A DNA stretch of 64,000 bases from Oceanospirillum sp048265165 (GCF_048265165.1 NZ_JBLXCD010000001.1:764184-828183), one strand, 5' to 3'. Counted from the stretch's first letter, positions 46,381 through 56,249 are shown. Numbers and translations: made by a program. The notes: generated by a model from the letters alone, not told the origin.

Positions 46381-46705
46381 ACAGGTTATATAGCCCAAAG
46401 TAGCGTTTGCAAAGGGTTCACAGCTTAAGGCATAGTAAAAACACACAAAACGACAAACACTCGTTTTAAGCGCTGGATAAATTAATTCAGGCACTTAAGG
46501 GCGAACTTGCCGAAGGTGACAGAGCAGCGAAACATTTCACTGTTTCTTAAAATCACAGGCACACAAAATGATCTGCTTTGACGGCACATCAAAGCAGAAC
46601 GGAAGGATACCCTAAGCCTGCGGCACAACGTTGATATCTTAATAATACAATCAACGCGCAGGTCCCGGGGATAACCTAACAGGCACACTCTGTAGAGGAA
46701 AAAGC

Positions 46706-48301
46706 ATGTCAACTTACACAAAAGACATCGATGCAGTAGCAAAACTGAAAGAAACCAACGGTTCTCCTTGGGATGCAATCAACCCAGAATCTGCAGCACG
46801 TATGCGTGCTCAGAACAAATTCAAAACCGGTCTGGATATCGCTAAGTATACTGCTGACATCATGCGTCGCGACATGGCTGAGTTCGACAAAGACAAGACC
46901 AAATACACTCAGTCTCTGGGCTGCTGGCACGGTTTTGTTGGTCAACAGAAAATGATCTCTATCAAGAAGCATTTTGGTTCCACCGAACGTAAATACCTGT
47001 ACCTGTCCGGCTGGATGGTTGCAGCTCTGCGCTCTGACTTTGGCCCTCTGCCTGACCAGTCTATGCATGAGAAGACTGTTGTGGCGGATCTGGTTGAAGA
47101 ACTGTACACCTTCCTGCGTCAGGCTGATGCCCGTGAACTGGGTGGCCTTTTCCGTGAGCTAGACAAAGCACGTGAAGCTGGTGACAGCAAACTGGAAGCT
47201 GAAATCCAGAGCAAAATCGACAATCACGAAACCCACGTTGTACCAATTATTGCCGATATCGATGCAGGCTTCGGCAACGCAGAAGCAACCTACCTGCTGG
47301 CTAAAAAGATGATCGAAGCGGGTGCCTGTGCACTGCAGATCGAAAACCAGGTAGCGGATGAGAAACAGTGTGGTCACCAAGACGGTAAAGTAACTGTACC
47401 TCACGCTGACTTCCACGCGAAAATCCGCGCACTGCGCTATGCCTTCCTGGAGCTGGGTGTAGATGATGGTGTTATCGTTGCCCGTACTGACTCCGAAGGC
47501 GCTGGTCTTACCAAAGAGATCGCAGTTGTACGTGAACCAGGTGATCAGGGCGACATCTACAACTCCTTCCTGGACGTTGAAGAAGTTGCTCCGGAAGACA
47601 CCGCTGAAGGTGACGTACTGATCAGCCGTAACGGTAAGCTGGTTCGTCCTAAGCGTCTGGCCTCCGGCCTGTACCAGTTCCGTCAGGGCACTGGCCACGA
47701 ACGTTGCGTATTTGACTGTATCGAAGCAATTAATGCGGGTGCTGACCTGCTGTGGATTGAAACTGCAGTACCAACCGTACACGAAATCAAAAATATGATG
47801 GACGATGTACGTAAAGTACACCCGGATGCGAAACTGGTTTATAACAACTCACCATCTTTCAACTGGACACTGAACTTCCGTCAACAGGCATACGACGCAT
47901 GGGTTGAAGCTGGTAAAGATGTTTCTGCCTACGACCGCGCTGATCTGATGAACGCCAAGTACGATGACTCTGAGCTGTCCGCTGAAGCTGATGCCCGGGT
48001 TCGTACCTTCCAGGCAGATTGCTCACGTGAAGCGAACGTATTCCACCACCTGATCACACTGCCGACATACCACACCACAGCTTTGTCAGTAGACAACCTG
48101 GCTAAAGAGTACTTCGGTGACGCAGGTATGCTGGGCTATGTTGAAGGTGTGCAGCGTAAAGAGATCCGTCAGGGTATCGCTTGTGTGAAACACCAGAACA
48201 TGTCAGGTTCTGATATGGGTGACGATCATAAAGAATACTACGCAGGTGAAGCTGCACTAAAAGCTGGCGGTGCGAAAAATACTTCTAACCAGTTCAGCTA
48301 A
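46706..48301 (+). CDS. aceA: Isocitrate lyase (long gammaproteobacterial form)
   Basis: 531 residues, the length of Pseudomonas AceA. The active-site loop reads DEKQCGHQDGKVTVPHADF, with the catalytic Cys, and VARTDSEGAGL and YNNSPSFNWTLNF are conserved. It splits isocitrate to glyoxylate and succinate, starting the glyoxylate shunt needed for growth on acetate or fatty acids. An AGAGGA site lies 9 bases before the ATG. Codon use is highly biased toward common codons, suggesting strong expression. idh, the competing enzyme, lies 1 kb downstream; malate synthase is not in the window. Confidence 0.97.
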   Translation: MSTYTKDIDAVAKLKETNGSPWDAINPESAARMRAQNKFKTGLDIAKYTADIMRRDMAEFDKDKTKYTQSLGCWHGFVGQQKMISIKKHFGSTERKYLYLSGWMVAALRSDFGPLPDQSMHEKTVVADLVEELYTFLRQADARELGGLFRELDKAREAGDSKLEAEIQSKIDNHETHVVPIIADIDAGFGNAEATYLLAKKMIEAGACALQIENQVADEKQCGHQDGKVTVPHADFHAKIRALRYAFLELGVDDGVIVARTDSEGAGLTKEIAVVREPGDQGDIYNSFLDVEEVAPEDTAEGDVLISRNGKLVRPKRLASGLYQFRQGTGHERCVFDCIEAINAGADLLWIETAVPTVHEIKNMMDDVRKVHPDAKLVYNNSPSFNWTLNFRQQAYDAWVEAGKDVSAYDRADLMNAKYDDSELSAEADARVRTFQADCSREANVFHHLITLPTYHTTALSVDNLAKEYFGDAGMLGYVEGVQRKEIRQGIACVKHQNMSGSDMGDDHKEYYAGEAALKAGGAKNTSNQFS

Positions 48302-48375
48302 AACCGGCTTTGAGTAAAGTAGCTCAAAACCGGTTATAGGGAAGTACTCTGAACCTGGTTCAGAGATCCCCTAAG

Positions 48376-48409
48376 AAGGCGGCCCTTGCAAAAGGAGCCG
48401 CCTTTTTTA
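48376..48409 (+). terminator. Intrinsic terminator of aceA
   Basis: Stem AAGGCGGC / GCCGCCTT with a T-run (TTTTTT), about 75 bases after aceA. A second, stronger hairpin AACCGG...CCGGTT at 48301-48338 precedes it without a T-run. Confidence 0.85.
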
Positions 48410-48476
48410 TTAGTCAGCTTTTTTTACGTTAGAATGGCATACGGCTTTAACTGCAAACTGAACAAGTGGTTTAACT

Positions 48477-49046
48477 ATGACAACAGATACACCCGTTTTT
48501 CTAAAAGATGCACAAGATTTGTTAACGGAACAGGGGTTTGCCACAAGCAACATCTGGTATCACGGCACCTCAACTGCACTGGTCGACTCCATTCAGGAAC
48601 AAGGTCTCAAACGTTCCGGTGACCAGGCCTTAAAAGAAGCTGCAAAGAAAACCATGGCTACCATTGGAGATGACCATTACAGCGAAACCACAGAACCGGT
48701 ATTTCTGACCCAAAGCAAGGAGTTAGCCTTCTACTGGGCTCAGCAAACGGTCAGAAACCGCAGTGTTCGCATCGAAGGCAACGAACAACCCGTCGTGCTT
48801 TCCGTCACCTTGCCGAATGACATTAACAGTGCAGTAAAGCCCGATGTGGGCGCAGCTAGTCTGCTAATGGTAAAAGAAGGTGAAAACTACATGGCCTTTC
48901 TGGCGGCTATTTACCAGGAAAATAATCAACCCGTACCTTCCATCGATCTGATGAAAGCAGATCGTATGGATTACCTCAATCTGTTGGGCATGGCCTATAT
49001 CGACCGGGACCTGCCAGCGAACGTTATCGACCTGGTTTGCGAATAA
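48477..49046 (+). CDS. Uncharacterised protein with an ADP-ribosyltransferase-like motif
   Basis: 189 residues, no signal peptide or membrane segment. I do not recognise the family with confidence. The segment IWYHGTSTALVDSIQEQGL near residues 25-43, followed by PVFLTQSKELAFYWAQQ near 80-96, resembles the HGT(S)...I...GL and L(T/S)...A..YA elements of ADP-ribosyltransferase-fold or Tpt1-like proteins. A possible catalytic Glu cannot be assigned. It sits between aceA and idh in the same direction with terminators on both sides, so it is probably a separate transcription unit. A link to isocitrate-node regulation is only a guess from position. Confidence 0.5.
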   Translation: MTTDTPVFLKDAQDLLTEQGFATSNIWYHGTSTALVDSIQEQGLKRSGDQALKEAAKKTMATIGDDHYSETTEPVFLTQSKELAFYWAQQTVRNRSVRIEGNEQPVVLSVTLPNDINSAVKPDVGAASLLMVKEGENYMAFLAAIYQENNQPVPSIDLMKADRMDYLNLLGMAYIDRDLPANVIDLVCE

Positions 49047-49072
49047 ACCTGGGTGAAACTGCTTTTCAATCT

Positions 49073-49105
49073 TCAGCCCGCATACAACTTGCGGGCTGAT
49101 TTATT
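49073..49105 (+). terminator. Intrinsic terminator
   Basis: Stem TCAGCCCGCA / TGCGGGCTGA with a 7-base loop and a TTTATTT tail, 26 bases after the stop of the preceding gene. Confidence 0.8.
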
Positions 49106-49342
49106 TCTGCCATCTATCCCTAGCAAACGTTCTATCAGGCGCTGTTTTGTAAAAAAATTCCAGTCGATGCTAAAAACAGCCCCTTACTAGCCATAAGTTG
49201 TAATTCTCCACCATATAAAAAGGTGATGTTTTTTAGTACAATCCAGCGCCAACAGACAGAATAAAACTCCTTCAGATCTGGGATGGCCACAAGCCATCCA
49301 GTGTTAGGTCTTTGGCTACACGCCATAACAATAGGGATAAAA

Positions 49343-51580
49343 ATGACAACTCCAAATTCAGAGCAAAAAATCGTCTATACCCTCACTGATGAAGCACCGA
49401 TGCTGGCAACTGGCTCTTTGCTGCCTATCGTGCGCTCCTTCACGGCTGCTGCGGGTATTAAAGTAGAAACTAGCAATATCTCCGTTGCATCCCGTATCCT
49501 GGCAGGCTTTGCTGACCGTCTCACCGACAAGCAGAAACAGGAAGCAACCGATACTCTGGTTGAACTGGGCGAGCTGACTAAAGATCCTTCATGCAACCTG
49601 ATCAAGCTGCCTAATATTTCAGCCTCTATTCCTCAGCTGAAAGCCGCTATTGCCGAGCTGCAGTCTCAGGGTTACGATCTGCCGGATTATCCGGATGAAG
49701 CGACCACAGACGAAGAGAAAGAAATTCAGGCCCGTTACTCCAAAGTATTGGGTAGTGCTGTAAACCCGGTTCTTCGCCAGGGTAACTCTGACCGCCGTGC
49801 GCCACCGGCTGTTAAAGCGTTTGCCCGTAAATTCCCGCACTCCATGGGCAAATGGAGCAAGGCTTCTCAGTCACACGCTGACTATATGCGTGACGGCGAC
49901 TTCTTCTCCAGCGAGCAATCCATCACCATGGATGCTGCTGATGACGTTCGTATCGAGTTCGTTGATAAAAGCGGCAATGTTGAAGTTAAAAAGACCCTTC
50001 CGCTGGAAGCCGGTGAAGTCTTCGACAGTATGTTTATGAGCGCTAAAGAGCTGGATACTTTCTTCGAACGTACTCTGCAGGAGTGTAAAGAAGATGGTGT
50101 TATGTGGTCTCTGCACGTTAAAGCGACCATGATGAAGGTATCCCACCCTATTGTATTCGGTCACGCGGTTCGTGTTTTCTATCGCGAAGTGTTCGAAAAA
50201 TATGGTGACCTGTTCGAAGAGCTTGGCGTAAACCCGAACAACGGTATGGCCAGTGTTTACGACAAGATCAAAACACTGCCTCAGTCTCAGCAGGAAGAGA
50301 TCGAAGAAGCGATCCACGCCTGCTACGAGCACCGCCCTGAAATGGCAATGGTTGACTCTGTCAAAGGTATCACCAACCTGCACATTCCTAGTGATGTTAT
50401 CGTTGATGCATCCATGCCTGCGATGATCCGTAGCTCCGGTAAGATGTGGGGCCGTGACGGCAAGACTAAAGACACTAAAGCCGTAATGCCTGAGTCGACT
50501 TACGCTCGCATCTATCAGGAGATGATCAACTTCTGTAAGACCAATGGTGCATTTGACCCAACGACGATGGGCACAGTGCCTAACGTTGGTCTGATGGCGA
50601 TGAAAGCAGAAGAGTACGGCTCTCACGACAAGACCTTCGAAATGAATCAGGACGGTACTATGCGCGTCGTTAAATCCGACGGCACCGTACTGATGCAGCA
50701 TGAAGTAGAAAAAGGTGATATCTGGCGCGCCTGCCAGACTAAAGATGCCGCTGTGCGCGACTGGGTGAAACTAGCAGTGACCCGTTCACGTCAGTCTGAC
50801 ACACCAGCAATTTTCTGGCTGGACGATGAGCGTGCTCACGACCAACAGCTACGCCTGAAGGTTGAAAAATACCTGCAGGATCATGATACCAACGGTCTTG
50901 ACCTAAGCATCATGGATTATAACAGTGCGATCCGGATCTCTATGGAGCGCATGATTCGTGGTAAGGACACTATCTCTGTAACCGGTAACGTACTGCGCGA
51001 CTACCTGACCGACCTGTTCCCAATTATGGAGCTGGGTACGTCAGCGAAGATGCTGTCTATCGTTCCTATGCTGAATGGCGGTGGTATGTACGAAACAGGC
51101 GCAGGCGGTTCTGCACCTAAACACGTACAGCAGGTTCAGGAAGAGAACCACCTGCGCTGGGATTCACTGGGTGAATTCCTGGCACTGGCCGTTTCTCTGG
51201 AAGAGATGGGTATCAAAAATGACAACGCCGATGCCAAACTGATGGCAAAAGCGCTGGATGCCGCAACCGGTCAGCTGTTGGAAAACAATAAGTCACCTTC
51301 CCGTAAAGTTGGTGAGCTGGACAACCGTGGTTCTCACTTCTATCTGGCGATGTACTGGGCTCAGTACCTGGCAGAACAGACTGAAAATACTGATCTTGCG
51401 AAACGTTTTGCTCCTCTGGCGAAAGCTCTGACTGAAAATGAAGAGGAAATCATCAAGGAACTGGCTGACGCACAAGGCAAACCAGCAGATCTGGGCGGTT
51501 ACTACCACCCTGATATGGCTAAAGTTGACTCTGTGATGCGTCCAAGCAAAACTCTGAACGATATCCTGGCTTCCCTGTAA
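49343..51580 (+). CDS. idh: NADP-dependent isocitrate dehydrogenase, monomeric type
   Basis: 745 residues from the ATG at 49343, which gives the family start MTTPNSEQKIVYTLTDEAP and has AGGGAT 6 bases upstream. Typical features are LKAAIAELQSQGYDLPDYP, RQGNSDRRAPPAVK, and the substrate/metal residues in FWLDDERAHDQQL and MNGGGMYETGAGGSAPKHVQQ. It oxidises isocitrate to 2-oxoglutarate and CO2 with NADP, competing with AceA. Codon use is as biased as in aceA. Confidence 0.97.
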   Translation: MTTPNSEQKIVYTLTDEAPMLATGSLLPIVRSFTAAAGIKVETSNISVASRILAGFADRLTDKQKQEATDTLVELGELTKDPSCNLIKLPNISASIPQLKAAIAELQSQGYDLPDYPDEATTDEEKEIQARYSKVLGSAVNPVLRQGNSDRRAPPAVKAFARKFPHSMGKWSKASQSHADYMRDGDFFSSEQSITMDAADDVRIEFVDKSGNVEVKKTLPLEAGEVFDSMFMSAKELDTFFERTLQECKEDGVMWSLHVKATMMKVSHPIVFGHAVRVFYREVFEKYGDLFEELGVNPNNGMASVYDKIKTLPQSQQEEIEEAIHACYEHRPEMAMVDSVKGITNLHIPSDVIVDASMPAMIRSSGKMWGRDGKTKDTKAVMPESTYARIYQEMINFCKTNGAFDPTTMGTVPNVGLMAMKAEEYGSHDKTFEMNQDGTMRVVKSDGTVLMQHEVEKGDIWRACQTKDAAVRDWVKLAVTRSRQSDTPAIFWLDDERAHDQQLRLKVEKYLQDHDTNGLDLSIMDYNSAIRISMERMIRGKDTISVTGNVLRDYLTDLFPIMELGTSAKMLSIVPMLNGGGMYETGAGGSAPKHVQQVQEENHLRWDSLGEFLALAVSLEEMGIKNDNADAKLMAKALDAATGQLLENNKSPSRKVGELDNRGSHFYLAMYWAQYLAEQTENTDLAKRFAPLAKALTENEEEIIKELADAQGKPADLGGYYHPDMAKVDSVMRPSKTLNDILASL

Positions 51581-51620
51581 GGCGCTGATATCGGAATGAA
51601 TCGAGCCTAGTGCTCAACAA

Positions 51621-51647
51621 AAACCCGGGCTTGCCCGGGTTTTTTTA
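51621..51647 (+). terminator. Intrinsic terminator of idh
   Basis: Stem AAACCCGGGC / GCCCGGGTTT with a two-base loop and a run of seven T, about 40 bases after idh. Confidence 0.92.
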
Positions 51648-51714
51648 TAGCTGCCAAACTCATCAGGTCTTTACCGGTAACCAAACAAGATACGGCTCAA
51701 TACCGAAAGCCCCT

Positions 51715-52419
51715 TCAGAAAGAATGCCGGGCTTTTACCAGTAGCTGATTCCACTGACGGGCATAGCCTTCCAAAAGATCTGGTTGCGAGTCAGCACAAC
51801 TCTGATCAATCACCAGCGTCACCGTCTCTCCATCCAACTCAGTCTGATTGCGAGGGTGGCTACGGGCAATCAAAGCATCTTCTGTTTTATAAACCCAATA
51901 ACTTTTAGCGGGGTCTATTGTCATGTACGCGGATGAGCCAAAGCGGGTATCCACTAAAAAACTGTCGGCCCCCTCAGCAATAGAAACACCAAAAGCAAAC
52001 CAGGTTTCGGGTTTCAAATCATGCACGCTGGGCTTGGCACGCTGAGCTGCATCAATAGCACTGAAACGACCGGAAAGCCGATCAAGTGCAACCCGGGACT
52101 CCGCTCCCAGCAAAACAGCAATCCCTTTCCATTTCAGAAACTCAGCATCCAGCTGCCACTGATCACCGTGAATGCGATAGTTTTGCAACGAACATTCAGG
52201 AAAACGGGTCACCGAAGCCAGATACCAAGCATCCCCCAGGGCCTCAAACTCCAGCCGGGCGATGGGCTGTTCACTGTTAAAGCGGGAGTACACATAAAAG
52301 GGTGCAATAAATGACCCAAGCACAAGCAATACAAGCACCAAAGGCCAGATTCGCCACAGCTGAAACAGACGCCTGATCAGCGATACCTTAGTCTTATTTC
52401 CTTTCCTCGTAGCCGCCAT
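51715..52419 (-). CDS. Membrane-anchored protein of unknown function
   Basis: 234 residues. A basic N-terminus (about 1-22) is followed by one membrane segment (about 23-46, PLVLVLLVLGSFIAPFYVY) and a mainly periplasmic domain rich in aromatic residues (LGDAWYLASVTRFPECSLQNYRI). I recognise a similar layout in uncharacterised proteobacterial proteins but can give no function. It follows rlmJ in the same direction by 41 bases, so the two may be co-transcribed. Confidence 0.6.
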   Translation of the reverse strand: MAATRKGNKTKVSLIRRLFQLWRIWPLVLVLLVLGSFIAPFYVYSRFNSEQPIARLEFEALGDAWYLASVTRFPECSLQNYRIHGDQWQLDAEFLKWKGIAVLLGAESRVALDRLSGRFSAIDAAQRAKPSVHDLKPETWFAFGVSIAEGADSFLVDTRFGSSAYMTIDPAKSYWVYKTEDALIARSHPRNQTELDGETVTLVIDQSCADSQPDLLEGYARQWNQLLVKARHSF

Positions 52420-52460
52420 AGGAGTTCCCTTTTATAGTTATTGCACCTGAACAATCAGAA

Positions 52461-53294
52461 TTATTCACCCACCAGCCAACGCACATCTGCAACCGCTGTC
52501 TTACCCAGCATCGCTTCAGCCAGCGCCGTAAGGCATTCTGATAACTGCTCATCCAGCTGAAAAGGAGGATTCACAATCATCATACCACTGCCAATCATAC
52601 CGAAAGTCTCATCCTGCCCAGCCTCACGGCTGATCTCTGCAACCAAAATGCGACGAATGCCGCTACGTTCAAAGCTGTCCAGCATCATCTGACTTTTATC
52701 CGCAACCAACATCGGATACCAAAGAGCATATACGCCTGTAGGCCAACGTTTATAAGCCGCTTTGATACTTTTCAACGCCTTCATATAATCAGTTTTGATC
52801 TCATAGGAAGGGTCCATCAGCACCACACCACGACGTGGCTCCGGTGGTACGATACCCGGCAACCCTTCAAAGCCATCGCGATGATGAATCGCCGTATCCG
52901 GCCAGCGTGACGCCTTGCGTTTTAAGACACTGGTTTCATTATTATGCAGCTCCATCAGTTGCAGCTTGTCACCGGCACGTTGAAAGTGGTGAGCAATTGC
53001 CGGAGAGCCTGGGTAGCGTGCCAATATGCCAGATGAATTATAGCCTTTGATCAGCTCACGATAACTCTCGGGCAGCATGGGGTGCTCCAGAACTTTCAGA
53101 ATTCCCTCCGCTGCTTCACCGGTTTTTACCGCTTCATCGCTCAACAAGTCATAATCAACACCACCAGAATGGGTATCAATATAAGAATATGGCTTCGCTT
53201 TTTTGTGCATTGACTGAAAAATAAGCGCCATAGTCAGGTGCTTAATCACATCGGCATGATTTCCCGCGTGGTAAGCGTGACGGTAACTGAGCAT
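52461..53294 (-). CDS. rlmJ: 23S rRNA (adenine(2030)-N6)-methyltransferase RlmJ
   Basis: 277 residues, opening MLSYRHAYHAGNHADVIKH, the family signature. The SAM-binding region includes YIDTHSGGVDYDL; the catalytic motif is VVLMDPSYEIK, matching the DPP(Y/F)-type N6-adenine motif with Ser in the third position. RlmJ methylates A2030 of naked 23S rRNA. The length matches. It is divergent from btuB across the riboswitch region. Confidence 0.95.
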   Translation of the reverse strand: MLSYRHAYHAGNHADVIKHLTMALIFQSMHKKAKPYSYIDTHSGGVDYDLLSDEAVKTGEAAEGILKVLEHPMLPESYRELIKGYNSSGILARYPGSPAIAHHFQRAGDKLQLMELHNNETSVLKRKASRWPDTAIHHRDGFEGLPGIVPPEPRRGVVLMDPSYEIKTDYMKALKSIKAAYKRWPTGVYALWYPMLVADKSQMMLDSFERSGIRRILVAEISREAGQDETFGMIGSGMMIVNPPFQLDEQLSECLTALAEAMLGKTAVADVRWLVGE

Positions 53295-53464
53295 ATAAAA
53301 ACCTTTGGTCAGGAAGTTGGGGGATGCAGATATCTCTGCTCAATAGCGCATTGTAGCACTGGCTCTATTTACGCGCCTAACAATGCCCAGGAGTGCCGAT
53401 ATGAGTGCCGCTCATAGCATGCTGAAAATCAGTGGCTTGACTCACGAAAAGATCACTATATGAT

Positions 53465-53721
53465 GCGCCTACGTTTCGAGCTGGGGAAGACAGGTGAAAG
53501 TCCTGCGCTGCCCCCGCAACGGTAAAGGATCGCGGCAAAAGCCGGATCTGAGCCCGGTTACCAGCTCAAAACGCTTTGGAGTTTTTCCTGACTCCCGAGT
53601 ATTTACGGTGTTGCGGAGGGCGACACCGGTGTGACTCATGCCTTATCCTTTTACGGACAATGCCACTGTTGCGCCTGCCCTCCCTCACGCTTATCCATTG
53701 CGCTGAGGATTGTGTTTTACC
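53465..53721 (+). ncRNA. Cobalamin riboswitch leader of btuB
   Basis: The aptamer core is clear: GGGAA, CAGGTGAAAGTCCTG, then GCTGCCCCCGCAACGGTAA, followed by AGCCCGGTTACC and closing AAAACG that pairs with the early ACGTTT. The aptamer runs roughly 53465-53575. The remaining 145 bases are the expression platform, including a GGTGT/ACACC hairpin at 53608-53628 and a GCCACTG box-like sequence near 53661. Cobalamin binding should shut off btuB and cobO. Confidence 0.88.
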
Positions 53722-55563
53722 ATGAAGAAAATTATTCTGGCTACCGCTGTTTCTGCTGCCCTATCTCCTGTTGCTTTTGCTGCAGACCCTATGACCATCG
53801 TCATCACTGCCAGCCGCACCGAGCAGGCTCAGGCGGATACAGTGTCATCCGTTACCGTCATTACGAAAGAAGATCTCAAACAGCAACAGCCGAAAAGTGT
53901 GACCGAAGCACTGGCAGCAACTCCCGGTATTCAGATTCGCTCTAATGGTGGATACGGACAGGAAAGCAGCCTTTTCCTGCGCGGCATCAGTCAGGATCGC
54001 ATGCTTGTTTTAGTTGATGGCGTTCAGATTGGCAGTGCAACACTGGGTGAGGTCAGCCTTCACCACCTGCCGGTTGATCAGATAGAGCGTATCGAAGTTG
54101 TACGCGGCGCCCGTTCCAGCCTGTATGGTGCCAACGCCATTGGTGGTGTGATTCAGATCTTCACCAAACAACAGAAACAGGAACACAGTCACGCCGAGAT
54201 CGCCCTTAGCGGAGGCAGCAATAATACTCAACAAGGTGCTATCAGCATTAGCCACAGCGATGGTCAAAGCCAGCTCAGAGCTAATATCAGCCACTTCACC
54301 ACAGATGGCTTTGATATTAAGCCTGACCAGGCAGACCTGGGTGCTGACGATGATGGCTATACCAATAGCGCTGTAAAACTGGATGCAGAGCACAAGGTCG
54401 GCAAACATACCTTCCTGGCAGGTATGCAGTACACCACCGGTGAAAATGACTATGACCGCGCATACCTTGGTTATGATGCTGATCAGGGTAAATCCATCTA
54501 TACCAATGATGCGGTCAATGAGTTTGTTTACTCCAGCTTCTACGCCGGCATCGAATCCGAGTTATCTGATAATCTGACGCTGAATGCAAAAGCCAGCCAC
54601 TACAAAGACGATAACCAAACCGTTCTGGCAGGGGAAGATCAGAACAGTTTTATTACCAAGACCGAAAAGCTTGAGCTGCAGGCAACTCATTATTTTGATA
54701 ATGAGCTGCTTCTGGTGGCCGGTTTTGACTATAAAAAAGATGATGTTTCTGATTCCACACAGAATTACGACGAAGACACCCGGGACAACAAAGCACTGTT
54801 CGCACTTCTGGAAAAGAGTGGTGAAAAATACCAGGCGGCTCTGTCCGCGCGTATTGATGACAACGAAGCCTTTGGTAGCTTCAGCACCTATGGTATCGAT
54901 GCCAACTACCAGCTAGCACCCAAGGTAAAAATCACCGCGGGCTTCGCCACCGCGTTTCTTGTCCCGACCTTCAACGACATGTACTGGCCTAACCAGGGTA
55001 ACCCTGACCTTGATCCAGAAACGTCAAACACCGCAACTCTGGGTCTGAACTTTAAGCCTGAGAGCCATCTGAGTTTTGACATTAACCTCTACCAAACCCA
55101 GCTGGACGATATGATTGCCTGGGCACCAGATGCAGACGGTAACTGGAAGCCAAGTAATGTTGATAGCGTCAAGATCACAGGTGCCGAACTGATTGCCAAT
55201 GCAGACCTGGGCAATACGCAACTGACGTTTAATGCCAACCTGTTGGATACAGAAGATAAACAAGAGAAAAAACAGCTGATTTACCGGGCCAAGCAAACAG
55301 CAAATCTGCGTGTTAATCATACCTTGAACCAGCTGACATTAGGCTTTGATGCTCAGTTTACCGGCGAACGGTACACCGATGCACAAAACACCGATAAACT
55401 GGGTGGATTTACCCTGTATAATCTGGACGCACGATACCTGTTCAGCCCTCAGCTGGACCTGTCTGCCAGCATCAAAAACCTTACGGACAAGGATTATGTC
55501 AGCACAAAAGGTTATGCAACCGCAGGTCGCACGGTATTCGGCACATTCCGCTACCGCTTTTAA
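53722..55563 (+). CDS. btuB: TonB-dependent vitamin B12 outer-membrane receptor BtuB
   Basis: 613 residues from the ATG at 53722; a TTG four codons earlier lies too close to the GAGGA site. A signal peptide (1-20, ending AFAADP) is followed by a TonB-box-like MTIVITASR, the plug domain (about 30-150: VTEALAATPGIQIRSNGG, RGARSSLYGANAIGGVIQI) and a 22-strand barrel ending in TVFGTFRYRF with C-terminal Phe. The upstream cobalamin riboswitch supports B12 import over other TonB substrates. Confidence 0.93.
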   Translation: MKKIILATAVSAALSPVAFAADPMTIVITASRTEQAQADTVSSVTVITKEDLKQQQPKSVTEALAATPGIQIRSNGGYGQESSLFLRGISQDRMLVLVDGVQIGSATLGEVSLHHLPVDQIERIEVVRGARSSLYGANAIGGVIQIFTKQQKQEHSHAEIALSGGSNNTQQGAISISHSDGQSQLRANISHFTTDGFDIKPDQADLGADDDGYTNSAVKLDAEHKVGKHTFLAGMQYTTGENDYDRAYLGYDADQGKSIYTNDAVNEFVYSSFYAGIESELSDNLTLNAKASHYKDDNQTVLAGEDQNSFITKTEKLELQATHYFDNELLLVAGFDYKKDDVSDSTQNYDEDTRDNKALFALLEKSGEKYQAALSARIDDNEAFGSFSTYGIDANYQLAPKVKITAGFATAFLVPTFNDMYWPNQGNPDLDPETSNTATLGLNFKPESHLSFDINLYQTQLDDMIAWAPDADGNWKPSNVDSVKITGAELIANADLGNTQLTFNANLLDTEDKQEKKQLIYRAKQTANLRVNHTLNQLTLGFDAQFTGERYTDAQNTDKLGGFTLYNLDARYLFSPQLDLSASIKNLTDKDYVSTKGYATAGRTVFGTFRYRF

Positions 55564-55600
55564 TTCACTGAAGCTTTAAACAAGACCCACCGGAGATCCC

Positions 55601-56200
55601 ATGACTGATCGTGATACCCGCCATAAAAAGGCGATGCAGAAACGCAAAGAGATAGTCGATGCTAAAGTTGCCAAGGCAACGGAAGAGCGTGGCATCGTGA
55701 TTGTCATTACCGGCAACGGCAAAGGTAAAACGACCTCCGCATGGGGCACGGTAGCCCGCAGCCTGGGTTACGGCTACAAAGTAGCGGTGACCCAGTTTAT
55801 CAAAGGCACTTGGGACTGTGGTGAGCGTGATATCTTTGAAGGTAACCCGAATCTGACCGTTCATGTGATGGGCACCGGCTTTACCTGGGAAACCCAGGAC
55901 CGTGAGCTGGATAAAAAAGCCTGCCGTGCAGCCTGGGAGCAAACACTGCCCCACCTGCAGGATGACGCGGTACATCTGGTGGTACTGGACGAGATCACCT
56001 ATATGCTGAAGTACGGCTATCTGGAGATTGAAGAGGTGCTGGACGCACTGAAAAATCGCCCGGAGCAGCAGTCCGTTATTCTGACCGGTCGGGCCGCCCA
56101 CCGAGACCTGATCGAATATGCCGATACCGTATCGGAAGTGCGTGATGAAAAGCATGCCTTTAACGCCGGTATCAAAGCTCAGAAAGGCATTGACTGGTAA
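55601..56200 (+). CDS. cobO: Corrinoid adenosyltransferase
   Basis: 199 residues with the P-loop GNGKGKTTSAWGT and the family motif VVLDEITYMLKYGYL. It transfers adenosyl from ATP to cob(I)alamin or cobyrinic acid diamide; the E. coli name is btuR. It lies 37 bases after btuB, under the same riboswitch-led transcript. A basic N-terminal helix (about 1-30) precedes the core. The last 21 bases including the stop are duplicated in tandem. Confidence 0.93.
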   Translation: MTDRDTRHKKAMQKRKEIVDAKVAKATEERGIVIVITGNGKGKTTSAWGTVARSLGYGYKVAVTQFIKGTWDCGERDIFEGNPNLTVHVMGTGFTWETQDRELDKKACRAAWEQTLPHLQDDAVHLVVLDEITYMLKYGYLEIEEVLDALKNRPEQQSVILTGRAAHRDLIEYADTVSEVRDEKHAFNAGIKAQKGIDW

Positions 56201-56222
56201 TCAGAAAGGCATTGACTGGTAA
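56180..56222 (+). repeat. Tandem duplication of the cobO 3' end
   Basis: CAGAAAGGCATTGACTGGTA plus A occurs at 56180-56200 and again at 56202-56222 with a period of 22 bases. The first copy contains the stop codon of cobO; the second copy lies in untranslated sequence. Confidence 0.85.
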
Positions 56223-56249
56223 GAAGGGTAATCTCCTCACCCGACAGAT

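Noticed and set aside
48301..48338. Strong hairpin directly after aceA considered as the terminator
   Set aside because: It has no T-run; the next hairpin at 48376 is a better terminator. It may stabilise the mRNA 3' end.
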